Assembly: GCF_026914285.1 (NCBI RefSeq)
Contig: NZ_CP113864.1
Coordinates: 2,077,001-2,141,000 of the forward strand
Length of the DNA: 64,000 nt
Source: Caldicellulosiruptor naganoensis
GTDB taxonomy: Bacteria; Bacillota; Thermoanaerobacteria; Caldicellulosiruptorales; Caldicellulosiruptoraceae
Reading direction: 5' to 3'
Made by a program: the position numbers and the translations under genes. The notes under the pieces were generated by a model. The model ran no database searches and was not told where the DNA came from. It saw only the letters and a program-made list of their open reading frames with translations. Positions 38,464 through 46,412 of this stretch are shown here, piece by piece; the stretch's first letter is position 1; each line of letters begins with the position of its first letter.

Positions 38464-39756
38464 TTATATCTCTTCCTCAACTTCGTCAGAATACAATATT
38501 TTCTGAGCAGCCTCATCAGAAGAAAGGTTTTCGACGCTTTTGAGCTTCTTTTCAATGGTCCTTGTCTTCTTTGCAGCAGTGTCTATTGTATCCTGCGCTT
38601 CAATGAGTTTCTTTTTGACCTTTTCCAAGACCTCTCCAAACTTTGAAAACTCGGTCTTGACAGCCGACAGAAGTTCCCATACCTCACTTGTTCTTTTTTC
38701 AATAGCAAGGGTCCTGAATCCAAGTGCAAGACTATTCAAAATTGCAGAAATTGTTGTAGGACCTGCAATTATCACTTTGTATTCTCTTTGCACATATTCA
38801 AAAAGTCCAGGAATTCGCAAAACCTCTGCATAAAGCCCTTCTGTTGGCAAAAACATGATTGCAAAGTCGGTTGTCTTTGGCGGGTCTATGTATTTTTCTT
38901 TAATTGTCTTTGCATTTTGCTTTATGCTGTTTTCAAGTTCTTTTGAAAACTTCAAAATCTCCTCAATATTGTTTCTCTCCTGTGCCTCAAGTAGCCGCTC
39001 ATAACTTTCAATGGGGAATTTGGAGTCTATAGGAAGGTATATAAATTCATCTTCTTTTGTATTTTTAGACGGAATTTTTATGGCAAACTCAACCTGTTCC
39101 TGGGTATGAGGTTTTATTCTAACATTTCTCTCATACTGGGAAGTATCTAAAATTTGGTCTATAATGTTTCCAAGTTGAATCTCACCTAAAACGCCTCGTA
39201 CCTTTACATTGCCCAAAATCCTCTTGAGGTCTCCAACACCATTTGCTAATGCTTGCATCTCGCCAAGTCCTCTGTGGACAAGCTCAAGTCGCTCTGATAC
39301 AAGTTTAAAAGATTCACCAAGCTTTGCTTCCAACGTCTGCTGTAGATGATTATCTACTGTTTGGCGAATCTGTTCAAGCTTTTTTTCGTTTTGTTCTTGG
39401 ATTTGGGAAAGTTTAAAATCTACTTCTTTTCTTATCGCTTCAAGTTTTTCCTGGCTTGTGGTTGTAAGGTTTAAAATTTGGTTTGAGAATGAATCAAACT
39501 GAGACTTTTGAAATGCTGAAAAGTCAGAAAACCTGCTCATCAAAAGATTTCCAAATGAGCTTATAGTGCTTTGCACATCGTTTCTATTTTGAGAAATCTG
39601 GTCTAAAGTAAGGCTTTGTAGCCTGTCAAGCATTCTTTCTATATTTTCAAACTTGTTTTCAAGTTTTGTTTGAATAGGTGAGTTTTTGAGACTTAGGATA
39701 AGTAGAATATTGACAATAAGCAAAATTACCACCAACGCCAAAAGAACAATTTCCAC
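38464..39756 (-). CDS. rmuC: RmuC-family protein
   Basis: A 430-residue protein with an N-terminal membrane helix (about 2-24) and a long coiled coil (about 30-180). The RmuC nuclease-like domain follows: VRGVLGEIQLGNIIDQIL, YLPIDSKFPIESYERLLEA, and FAIMFLPTEGLYAEVLR. Members limit inversions at short repeats and are distant PD-(D/E)XK nucleases. The GTG start at 39756 has GAGGGGGAT upstream. It follows the ricT terminator, so it is probably transcribed separately. Confidence 0.92.
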   Translation of the reverse strand: MEIVLLALVVILLIVNILLILSLKNSPIQTKLENKFENIERMLDRLQSLTLDQISQNRNDVQSTISSFGNLLMSRFSDFSAFQKSQFDSFSNQILNLTTTSQEKLEAIRKEVDFKLSQIQEQNEKKLEQIRQTVDNHLQQTLEAKLGESFKLVSERLELVHRGLGEMQALANGVGDLKRILGNVKVRGVLGEIQLGNIIDQILDTSQYERNVRIKPHTQEQVEFAIKIPSKNTKEDEFIYLPIDSKFPIESYERLLEAQERNNIEEILKFSKELENSIKQNAKTIKEKYIDPPKTTDFAIMFLPTEGLYAEVLRIPGLFEYVQREYKVIIAGPTTISAILNSLALGFRTLAIEKRTSEVWELLSAVKTEFSKFGEVLEKVKKKLIEAQDTIDTAAKKTRTIEKKLKSVENLSSDEAAQKILYSDEVEEEI

Positions 39757-39783
39757 TTCAAAATCCCCCTCAAACCAAATTTA

Positions 39784-39822
39784 AAAAACGGGCTGCTTTT
39801 TTAAAACTTCATAGCAGCCCAC
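39784..39822 (-). terminator. Terminator after ricT
   Basis: GGGCTGCT and AGCAGCCC form the stem. GTTTTTTAAATTT follows in the minus direction. Confidence 0.85.
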
Positions 39823-39846
39823 TCTTTTGCACAAACCCTTAAAAAT

Positions 39847-40734
39847 TTACTCTTCTAAATCCAAAAGCTCCTTCAGTTCATCGTCATCAAGCGCAACCTG
39901 CGGTTGTTGAATCTTTTTGGTGTCCTTTATAATCTCAAATTCGCCAACAGAATACTCTTTTACCTCAACATTTTGCTGATTGTCCTCAAATTTCACTTTA
40001 ATTTTCTCTTTTAAGACATTTACCTCAACAACCTCACCCTCGCCATCAGCAGTTCTTACAATCGCACCAATACCAGGAAGCTTTAGCATAGCTTCTTCAT
40101 AGAATTTTTGCTCATATGTCAGGCAACACATAAGCCTTCCACAAAGTCCAGAAATCTTCGCAGGGTTTAACACAAGTCCCTGCTGTTTTGCCATCTTAAT
40201 TGAAATTGGCTGAAATTCGCAAAGGTGCGTTGCACAGCACACCTCTCGCCCGCACGGCCCCAAACCGCCTCTGAATTTAGTGTCGTCTCTGACACCAATC
40301 TGCCTCAGTTCAATTCTTGTCCTAAAAACTGCTGCAAGGTCTTTTACAAGCTCCCTAAAATCAACCCTTCCCTCTGCAGTGAAATAGAAAAGTAGCTTGT
40401 TGTTGTCAAACGTATACTCTGCATGAAGTAGTTTCATAGGAAGGCCGTGTTTTTTGACCTTCTCTTTGCAAATCTCAAGAGCCCTTGCAGCCTTTTCAAT
40501 ATTTTCCTGAGCCTTTTTATAGTCCTCTTCAGTTGCCTTTCGCACAACTTTTTTTAGAGGCTGGACTATCTCTTCATCAGGCACTTCTCTTTTCTCAATC
40601 ATAACTTTGCCCATCTCAATCCCACGGACAGTCTCGACAATCACATCATCCCCTGCTTTTAAATCTATGTCATTTGGGTCAAACCAGTATATCTTGCCGG
40701 CTTTTTTAAATCTTACTCCGACAACTTCTGCCAT
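39847..40734 (-). CDS. ricT: RicT/YaaT, PSP1-domain regulatory protein
   Basis: A 295-residue PSP1-domain protein. The N-terminal VGVRFKKAGKIYWFDP is typical. A cysteine-rich centre (CGREVCCATHLC; SGLCGRLMCCLTYE) fits the iron-sulfur ligands described for the Bacillus RicA-RicF-RicT (Y) complex. That complex acts with RNase Y in mRNA processing and in phosphorelay-linked development. It is separated from holB by four bases, and GGGGG precedes the ATG. The C-terminal 60 residues are acidic and probably flexible. Confidence 0.93.
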   Translation of the reverse strand: MAEVVGVRFKKAGKIYWFDPNDIDLKAGDDVIVETVRGIEMGKVMIEKREVPDEEIVQPLKKVVRKATEEDYKKAQENIEKAARALEICKEKVKKHGLPMKLLHAEYTFDNNKLLFYFTAEGRVDFRELVKDLAAVFRTRIELRQIGVRDDTKFRGGLGPCGREVCCATHLCEFQPISIKMAKQQGLVLNPAKISGLCGRLMCCLTYEQKFYEEAMLKLPGIGAIVRTADGEGEVVEVNVLKEKIKVKFEDNQQNVEVKEYSVGEFEIIKDTKKIQQPQVALDDDELKELLDLEE

Positions 40735-40738
40735 TATT

Positions 40739-41701
40739 TTAGCCCCCTGATAGTTTTAAGAAAATCATATCAAGCACATTGTCTGAAATAACATTTGCAT
40801 CTGGATATTTATCTAAAATCATGAAATCTTGTAAAAGTTTGTATATATGAGTTATTGTATGTTTATTTGAAAATTCTATGATCTTCTCTAATTTGTCTGT
40901 ATTTGTAATAAGTTCAATGCTCTTTGTCTTTTTATACAAAAGTGCATCTCTCAAAAAGTATATGACGTTTTCAAATAAAAATTCAAAATCGTTTTTAAAC
41001 TTTTCAAAGTCACTTTCAAATTCTTTTATCAAATTAAAACTTGCTCCATCATACGAAAGGATCTTATCAAAAATATAGTCTCTTTTATTTTGAACTTCTT
41101 TGTTGTAAAAATCAAGAGCAATTTTAGGATTACCTTTGCAAAGCTTGAGTATATAATCCTTTGGCTCAAGATTATTTTGCTCTAAAATCTTTGCTATTTC
41201 AGAGGCAGAATATCTTTTAAAAGAAAGCACAATAGACCGTGACAGGACTGTTGGTAAAAGTCTTTCTATATTGTTACATGTGATTATAAAAAGCGCATAA
41301 GGTGGAGGTTCTTCTAATGTTTTTAAAAGAGCATTCTGAGCACTTATCGAAAGTTCTTCGCCTTCTTCAATTATAAATATCTTCTTATCAGAAAAAACAG
41401 GACCTCTTGATAAGTCCTTTATAATCTCTCGAATGCTCTCAACCGAAATCTCTTTCTTATCTTCCTGTCTTCTTATAATATTGAAATCTGGGTGTGAAGA
41501 AGCCTCAAAAAGATGGCAGGATTTACAAATCCTACATGAAGATTTACTCTCGCAAAGAATGTGCTTTGAAAATATCCTTGCCAAAAGCTTTTTGCCAAGA
41601 CCTTTTTCACCTTCAAATATATAAGCATGAAAAGGGTTTTTAAGTGCTTTTTTAAGTGTAAATACAATCTCTTTTTGACCCACAAACGTATCCAAGTTCA
41701 T
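40739..41701 (-). CDS. holB: DNA polymerase III delta' subunit
   Basis: A 320-residue clamp-loader subunit. The P-loop region is AYIFEGEKGLGKKLLARIFS, and the zinc-binding cysteines are CESKSSCRICKSC. Other motifs are IIEEGEELSISAQNALLKTLEEPP and the SRC-like LSRSIVLSF. The P-loop is non-canonical (GEKGLGKK), in keeping with delta' not hydrolysing ATP. It lies between yaaR and ricT in the conserved Firmicutes order, with AAGGTGAAGG upstream. Confidence 0.92.
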   Translation of the reverse strand: MNLDTFVGQKEIVFTLKKALKNPFHAYIFEGEKGLGKKLLARIFSKHILCESKSSCRICKSCHLFEASSHPDFNIIRRQEDKKEISVESIREIIKDLSRGPVFSDKKIFIIEEGEELSISAQNALLKTLEEPPPYALFIITCNNIERLLPTVLSRSIVLSFKRYSASEIAKILEQNNLEPKDYILKLCKGNPKIALDFYNKEVQNKRDYIFDKILSYDGASFNLIKEFESDFEKFKNDFEFLFENVIYFLRDALLYKKTKSIELITNTDKLEKIIEFSNKHTITHIYKLLQDFMILDKYPDANVISDNVLDMIFLKLSGG

Positions 41702-41717
41702 CTTTTGCCTTCACCTT

Positions 41718-42164
41718 CTACATAAATAAATCTATCAAAAGTCCTTTTATTTCGCCAATATATGATAAAACCTTTATATTATCAGTTTCTTTTTTGATAA
41801 TCTCCTGAGTCAGCAAATCCATTTTTTCATCAATCTTTTTTACAATCCCAAATACCTTGTGCCTGCCTTTTCTCGCAAAAAGGCTTTCTTTAAAATACTC
41901 ATGAGAAGAAAAGACTGTATATGACAAAAGTTCTTTGATGGATTTTTTGTACTCTTTTAAAGTTAACAAATCCATCTTCTGTGCAAGAGACTTTCCAAGT
42001 GAATCTATTTTTTCTATAAGTTCTTTTATTCTATTGATTATTTGCTGCCTTTCAAGTTGTTTAACATACCCTGAAAAAGACTCTTGCTTTTTTTCAACCT
42101 TTTTAGAGTCTTGAAAAAGCGTTACATTAGAGATATTGTTTCTTTTTACATCCTCTATTCTCAT
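41718..42164 (-). CDS. YaaR-family (DUF327) protein
   Basis: A 148-residue helical protein. Family features are a basic N-terminus, FSGYVKQLERQQIINRIKEL, then LTLKEYKKSIKELLSYTV, and a C-terminal IGEIKGLLIDLFM. The function is unknown, but the gene is part of the conserved tmk-darA-yaaR-holB-ricT string. AAGTGAGAG lies upstream of the ATG. Confidence 0.88.
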   Translation of the reverse strand: MRIEDVKRNNISNVTLFQDSKKVEKKQESFSGYVKQLERQQIINRIKELIEKIDSLGKSLAQKMDLLTLKEYKKSIKELLSYTVFSSHEYFKESLFARKGRHKVFGIVKKIDEKMDLLTQEIIKKETDNIKVLSYIGEIKGLLIDLFM

Positions 42165-42204
42165 CTTTTTCTCTCACTTCTTTAAAACTATATTTTTGAA
42201 ATTC

Positions 42205-42534
42205 CTAAACCTTTTCAAACCTCTCAATGTTGAGGACAAAAATCGTCGCACCACCTATTGTAATCTCTATCGGATATGGAATGTACGCACCCATTGAAGG
42301 ATTATTTGTAACAGGAGAGGAGACAATCTGTTTTCTCGTTTTGCACTTTTGAGATATTATGTCAATTACCTCGCCAACCCTGTCATCTTCAACACCAATT
42401 AGCAATGTGGTGTTCCCAGAGCGCAAAAATCCCCCTGACGTTGAAAGTTTTGTTGCCATTATTCCTTCTTTCTGAAGACTATCCAAAAGTCTTCCCACAT
42501 CCTCATTCTGGACTATCGCAACAACCAGCTTCAT
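42205..42534 (-). CDS. darA: Cyclic di-AMP receptor DarA/PstA
   Basis: A 109-residue PII-like trimeric protein that binds cyclic di-AMP. The start M-K-L-V-V-A-I-V-Q-N at 42534 gives exactly the usual family length; the frame extends upstream to 42588 into tmk without better support. Signature pieces are DVGRLLDSLQKEG, TKLSTSGGFLRSGNTTLLIG and the C-terminal ITIGGATIFVLNIERFEKV. It probably signals cyclic di-AMP status to potassium or osmolyte control through partners not visible here. Confidence 0.93.
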   Translation of the reverse strand: MKLVVAIVQNEDVGRLLDSLQKEGIMATKLSTSGGFLRSGNTTLLIGVEDDRVGEVIDIISQKCKTRKQIVSSPVTNNPSMGAYIPYPIEITIGGATIFVLNIERFEKV

Positions 42535-42571
42535 ACTCTTTCTTACTCTCCTCTCAAACCATTTTATCCCT

Positions 42572-43186
42572 TTATTCCAAAAGGTCATCTATCACCTTAC
42601 AAACCTTTTCAAATACCTCATCAACTGTACCCTCTGTTTCAATGTTTACACACCTTTCAAACCTCTTTGAAACCTCTTTAAAACCATTGTAGACTTTCGT
42701 ATGAAAGTCTACATCTTCAATGTCAAGCCTATCAGTTTTGCCTGCCATTTTGAGTCTATTTATTGCAACCTCCGGTCTTACTGTCAAGACAATGTATAAA
42801 TCAGGTTTTACCTTTTCTTCAAAGATAGAGTTAAGTTTCAAGATATTATCAATACCAATTCCTCGGACAATACCTTGATAGACAACACTACTTAGAATGT
42901 ACCTGTCACAAAGGACAATATACCCCTCTTCAATGGCAGGAATCAAAACATTTTTTACATGTTCGTTTCTGTCTGCTGCAAGAAGCAAAGCTTCTGTCAG
43001 ACCATCCATTTTGTACGCAGGGTCTAAAAGGAGTTTTCTTATTCTGTATCCTATCTCTGTTCCACCTGGCTCTCTCGTTGTGACAACCTTATAGCCCTTT
43101 TCTTTTAGGTATTTTTCCACTTTCAAAATCTGAGTGCTCTTGCCTGAACCGTCGTTTCCTTCAAATACAATAAACCTACCTTTCAT
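42572..43186 (-). CDS. tmk: Thymidylate kinase
   Basis: A 204-residue kinase converting dTMP to dTDP. The P-loop is FEGNDGSGKST, the DRY motif region is CDRYILSSVVYQG, and TTREPGGTEIG is the substrate-binding arginine loop. The ATG at 43186 is preferred to a TTG one codon earlier, with AGGTTGAT upstream. Its start overlaps the end of the decarboxylase gene and it abuts darA, so it lies within a tight operon. Confidence 0.95.
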   Translation of the reverse strand: MKGRFIVFEGNDGSGKSTQILKVEKYLKEKGYKVVTTREPGGTEIGYRIRKLLLDPAYKMDGLTEALLLAADRNEHVKNVLIPAIEEGYIVLCDRYILSSVVYQGIVRGIGIDNILKLNSIFEEKVKPDLYIVLTVRPEVAINRLKMAGKTDRLDIEDVDFHTKVYNGFKEVSKRFERCVNIETEGTVDEVFEKVCKVIDDLLE

Positions 43187-44567
43187 CAATTACATCAACC
43201 TCATTTTCTTCTATAAAGTGATTACCCAAGATTTCCGCTAAGTATTCTATTGTGTCTTTATCTATAATCTCACCCTCAACCACCACAGGACAGCCTGGTG
43301 GATAAGGAATGATCGCCTTTGCAGATATAAGCCCAACTGCGTCCTTTAGCTTTACCTTTGTCTTTTTATAATCATCTACCTCATAAATCCTAAAAATCTT
43401 TTTTGGTCTTGGCGGCAGAGAAAATCTTTTTCTCTCTATCTTCTCTTTTCTCTTTATTATATCACAAAAGAAGCTTTTTAAATTTTCAAAGTTAGAAAGG
43501 CTATCGATGAAGGAAAAATAAAACAAAATTCTTCTTCTGTCAATTGCCTCAGGTACAATGGAATACTTTGAAAGAAGCACTTTTATATCTTCAATCTCAA
43601 ATCCTAACTTGTCAAAGTTAAAAAGAAGCTTTAATATATCTATATTTTTGAAGTGGTAGTTTGTATACTCTAAAACTGGCAAAGAAAGTTCTCTTAACTT
43701 CTTTTCAAGGCTATAGTATAGATCTTCCCCAAATCTTTTTGAAAACTCTATACCATACTCGCTCCAAAGCAAAAGCACATATGACGGGCTTGATGTGTGA
43801 AGGCTTATGAGAATGTCATTTAGTTTACTATTGTCATTTAAATTCGACAAAAGCAAAGCTGACTGATTTGGGCAAGGCAAGGTTTTGTGAAGACTCATAA
43901 TACATATATCTGCACCTTCATCTAAAGCTGTTTCTTTTCCAACAAATTTATAATATCCACCATGCGCTTGGTCTACTATTAGTTTTTTGTTGTACTTTTT
44001 AGTGAGTGCAGAAATAGTTTTTATATCCTGATTTATCCCATAATATGAGGGTGAGGTTATTATTACAACCTCTGATTTTGTTTTTTTCAAAGTCTTTTCA
44101 AATTCTTTCTTGTCAATATATGTGTAAACTCCAAGTAGCGAATCATATTCAGGGTAAATATACTCTATATCAAGCTTCAAAATCCTTGCAATATTGTAAA
44201 TACTTTTGTGTGCATCCCTGTTTATAAGTATACTTCCAAATGGCTTTGAAAATGTTGCTATACAAGATTGTAGAAGGTGTGTTGAACCCTGAAGAGATAA
44301 AAAAGAGTACCTTGAGTTAAAAAAGCTATTTATGTTTTCTAAAAACTCTTTAAGAAAACTTGTAGGATTCAAAAGGTCATCTGTGTAGATTGTCTCTGTC
44401 ACATCAAAATATGGATAGGCATTTTTAATACTATTGGGAAAGATTTTTTCTATACCTTTATGCCCCGGCATATGAAAACGCTGATAATTGTAATTTTTGA
44501 GGCTGTTAAAAATCTTCAGGCTATTCAAAATTTCTTGCATACTTTCTTGGTCCAATCTCATATACAT
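43176..44567 (-). CDS. Orn/Lys/Arg decarboxylase family PLP enzyme (YaaO-like)
   Basis: A 463-residue PLP decarboxylase. It contains RFHMPGHKG near the N-terminus, LSLQGSTHLLQSCIA, the cofactor-Asp segment VDQAHGGYYKF, the PLP-lysine segment MSLHKTLPCPNQSALL, and the C-terminal PYPPGCPVVVEGE. The family decarboxylates lysine, ornithine or arginine, and arginine decarboxylation for polyamines is common in Firmicutes. It overlaps the fumarase-like gene upstream by 47 bases and tmk by 11. The first ATG is retained, though the internal ATG at 44540 is also possible. Confidence 0.88.
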   Translation of the reverse strand: MYMRLDQESMQEILNSLKIFNSLKNYNYQRFHMPGHKGIEKIFPNSIKNAYPYFDVTETIYTDDLLNPTSFLKEFLENINSFFNSRYSFLSLQGSTHLLQSCIATFSKPFGSILINRDAHKSIYNIARILKLDIEYIYPEYDSLLGVYTYIDKKEFEKTLKKTKSEVVIITSPSYYGINQDIKTISALTKKYNKKLIVDQAHGGYYKFVGKETALDEGADICIMSLHKTLPCPNQSALLLSNLNDNSKLNDILISLHTSSPSYVLLLWSEYGIEFSKRFGEDLYYSLEKKLRELSLPVLEYTNYHFKNIDILKLLFNFDKLGFEIEDIKVLLSKYSIVPEAIDRRRILFYFSFIDSLSNFENLKSFFCDIIKRKEKIERKRFSLPPRPKKIFRIYEVDDYKKTKVKLKDAVGLISAKAIIPYPPGCPVVVEGEIIDKDTIEYLAEILGNHFIEENEVDVIDER

Positions 44568-45132
44568 CTTCTCCCAGTGAATCTATTGCAACAATACATG
44601 GCAAATCCTCAACCTCAATCTCTCTTACTGCCTCTGCACCAAGGTCTTCAAACATAACAATCTTTTGAGATCTGACACAGCTTTGAACCAAAACTGCAGC
44701 ACCGCCAAAAGTAGCAAGATAAATGCTACCGTGTTTTTTAATTGCCTCTTTTACAGCCTCACTTCTTTTACCCTTCCCAATTAAAACTTTTATCCCAAAC
44801 TCAAGCATCATAGGAGTAAATATATCCATCCTGCCTGCTGTTGTCGGTCCACATGGTCCTATTATTTCACCCGGCTTTTCTGGACAGGGCCCCATGTAAT
44901 ATATCGCACCGTTTTTAAAATCTATTGGAATTTTACTACCGTTTTGAATCATCTCAAAAAGCCTTTTGTGAGCAGCGTCTCTTGCAACAAAAAGTTTGCC
45001 GCACACTAAAACTTCTTGACCACATTTTAGCTTTTGTATCTCCTCAGGATTTTGAACCGGAACATAAATTCTGTTCAATTTCTTTTTCGCACTTCCTTTC
45101 AACTGCGAAGATCTATCTAAATTTTGGTTCAT
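44521..45132 (-). CDS. Class I fumarase/tartrate dehydratase beta subunit
   Basis: A protein of 185-203 residues matching the C-terminal swivel domain of class I (iron-sulfur) fumarases. It shows GKLFVARDAAHKRLFEMI, YYMGPCPEKPGEIIGPCGPT and TFGGAAVLVQSCV. With an alpha subunit it should interconvert fumarate and malate. The alpha gene is not adjacent; upstream is a ferredoxin gene. The ATG at 45132 lacks a ribosome site. A TTG at 45078 has AAAGGAAG upstream and gives the family's usual N-terminus, so it may be the true start. Confidence 0.88.
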   Translation of the reverse strand: MNQNLDRSSQLKGSAKKKLNRIYVPVQNPEEIQKLKCGQEVLVCGKLFVARDAAHKRLFEMIQNGSKIPIDFKNGAIYYMGPCPEKPGEIIGPCGPTTAGRMDIFTPMMLEFGIKVLIGKGKRSEAVKEAIKKHGSIYLATFGGAAVLVQSCVRSQKIVMFEDLGAEAVREIEVEDLPCIVAIDSLGEDVYEIGPRKYARNFE

Positions 45133-45202
45133 TTTATAATTTAAAGACCGGGTGCTTGATTTTTCTACCCGGTCCTAAGCTATCTTGCAAAAATATTTAG
45201 AG

Positions 45203-45376
45203 CTACTCTCTTGGCTTTGGAGCATCAACAGGGCATACATTTGCGCATGCACCACAAGATATGCACTGCTCTTCATTAATAACATATTTCCCCTCGCCAG
45301 GGGATATACACTGAACAGGGCATTCACTCTCGCATGCGCCGCATGAAATACAATCGTTTGTGATGTAATATGCCAT
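45203..45376 (-). CDS. Clostridial-type 2[4Fe-4S] ferredoxin
   Basis: A 57-residue low-potential electron carrier. Two cluster-binding sets are present: CISCGACESECPVQCI and CISCGACANVCPVDAP. The second set keeps its distal Cys-Pro, and all eight ligand cysteines are visible. GGAGG precedes the ATG at 45376. It is the first gene upstream of the fumarase-tmk-holB string, with a 70-base gap. Confidence 0.95.
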   Translation of the reverse strand: MAYYITNDCISCGACESECPVQCISPGEGKYVINEEQCISCGACANVCPVDAPKPRE

Positions 45377-45683
45377 CTTATCTTTGCCTCCTTTTTTGAA
45401 ATTAAATTTACTTCTATAATAATACCACGATTTTGGAGTTTTTAAAATAGATTTTTTGAATAAATCCCAAGTTTGTAATTTTTATAGATACTCTTAGTAA
45501 CTCGGTTATGGAAGGTTTCTAACTGATTTTAAGGTTGTAAAGTATACAGAAAATTTGATCTTTTAAGCCTTTTCTTGTAACTGTTGGCTTATGATGCAAC
45601 TTTAATTTTAAATTGTCAAAATAAAAGTATATGGAAAGTTGTTTACTTTCTATAAATTATTGGTTAAAACTTTTTAAATAAAT
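45377..45683. other. Intergenic region, no gene seen
   Basis: About 307 AT-rich bases between the divergent ferredoxin and LysM-CAP genes. It must contain both promoters, but no convincing -35/-10 pair with proper spacing stands out. No RNA gene or repeat was recognised. Confidence 0.5.
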
Positions 45684-46295
45684 ATGAAAAAGACAATAGC
45701 AGTTATAACCACATTATTTTTCATGATTTTTTCAACAGCATTTGCCCAAACAAAAATTTATACAGTTCAGGCAGGAGATACTTTTTGGAGCATTGCTATC
45801 AAAAAACAAATTGGAATAAGTGAACTATTGAAAGCAAATCCTCAAATTAAAAATCCTAACCTCATATACCCTGGACAAAAGATAAATATTCCCAATAGCA
45901 ATAATTTAAAAGCCTTAGAAAATGAAGTGATTAAACTGACAAATCAAGAAAGGGCAAAGGTAGGACTTCCTGCTTTAAAAGTAAACTGGCAGCTATGTCG
46001 CGTAGCAAGGTTTAAATCTCAAGATATGGTAAGAGAAAAACTATTTTTGCATTACTCTCCCACTTATGGCTTACCTTTTAGAATGATGGAAAGTTTTGGA
46101 CTAAAGTTCATGGCTGCTGGTGAAAATATTGCATATGGTCAAAGGAGTGGTCAGGAAGTTGTAAGAGCATGGATGAACTCCCCAGGTCACAGAGCAAATA
46201 TCCTAAGCCCATCTTTTACTGGAATTGGTGTTGGGGTTGCAAAAAACAGCAAGGGAGTTTTGTACTAGACCCAGATGTTCATAAGACCATACTGA
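45684..46295 (+). pseudogene. Secreted LysM-CAP (SCP/PR-1-like) protein with a premature stop near the C-terminus
   Basis: A signal peptide (about 1-21, ending STAFAQ) is followed by one LysM peptidoglycan-binding domain (YTVQAGDTFWSIAIKKQIGI to PGQKINIP). A CAP domain then shows LTNQERAKVGLPALKVNW, HYSPTYGLPFRMMESFG, GENIAYGQRSGQEVV and SPGHRANILSPSF, as in YkwD-like proteins. The frame stops at TAG (46266-46268) in GVLY-stop-TQMFIRPY. The family has YWTQ there, so TGG to TAG is likely; the original end is TGA at 46293. Only nine residues are lost, but they include the last core strand. The ribosome site is poor. Confidence 0.85.
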
Positions 46296-46335
46296 AGGTT
46301 AATTTTGGGTTAGAATAAAATGCTTGAAAAGTAAT

Positions 46336-46386
46336 AACTGGGGACCAAAAAGAGTATATCTTTTAAAAATGGTCCCCAGTTTTTAT
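46336..46386. terminator. Bidirectional terminator
   Basis: AACTGGGGACCA (46336-46347) pairs with TGGTCCCCAGTT (46370-46381), followed by TTTATTTAT on the plus strand. It is shared by the two convergent secreted-protein genes. Confidence 0.85.
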
Positions 46387-46412
46387 TTATACAGTCTAAG
46401 AAAATTTACAAC

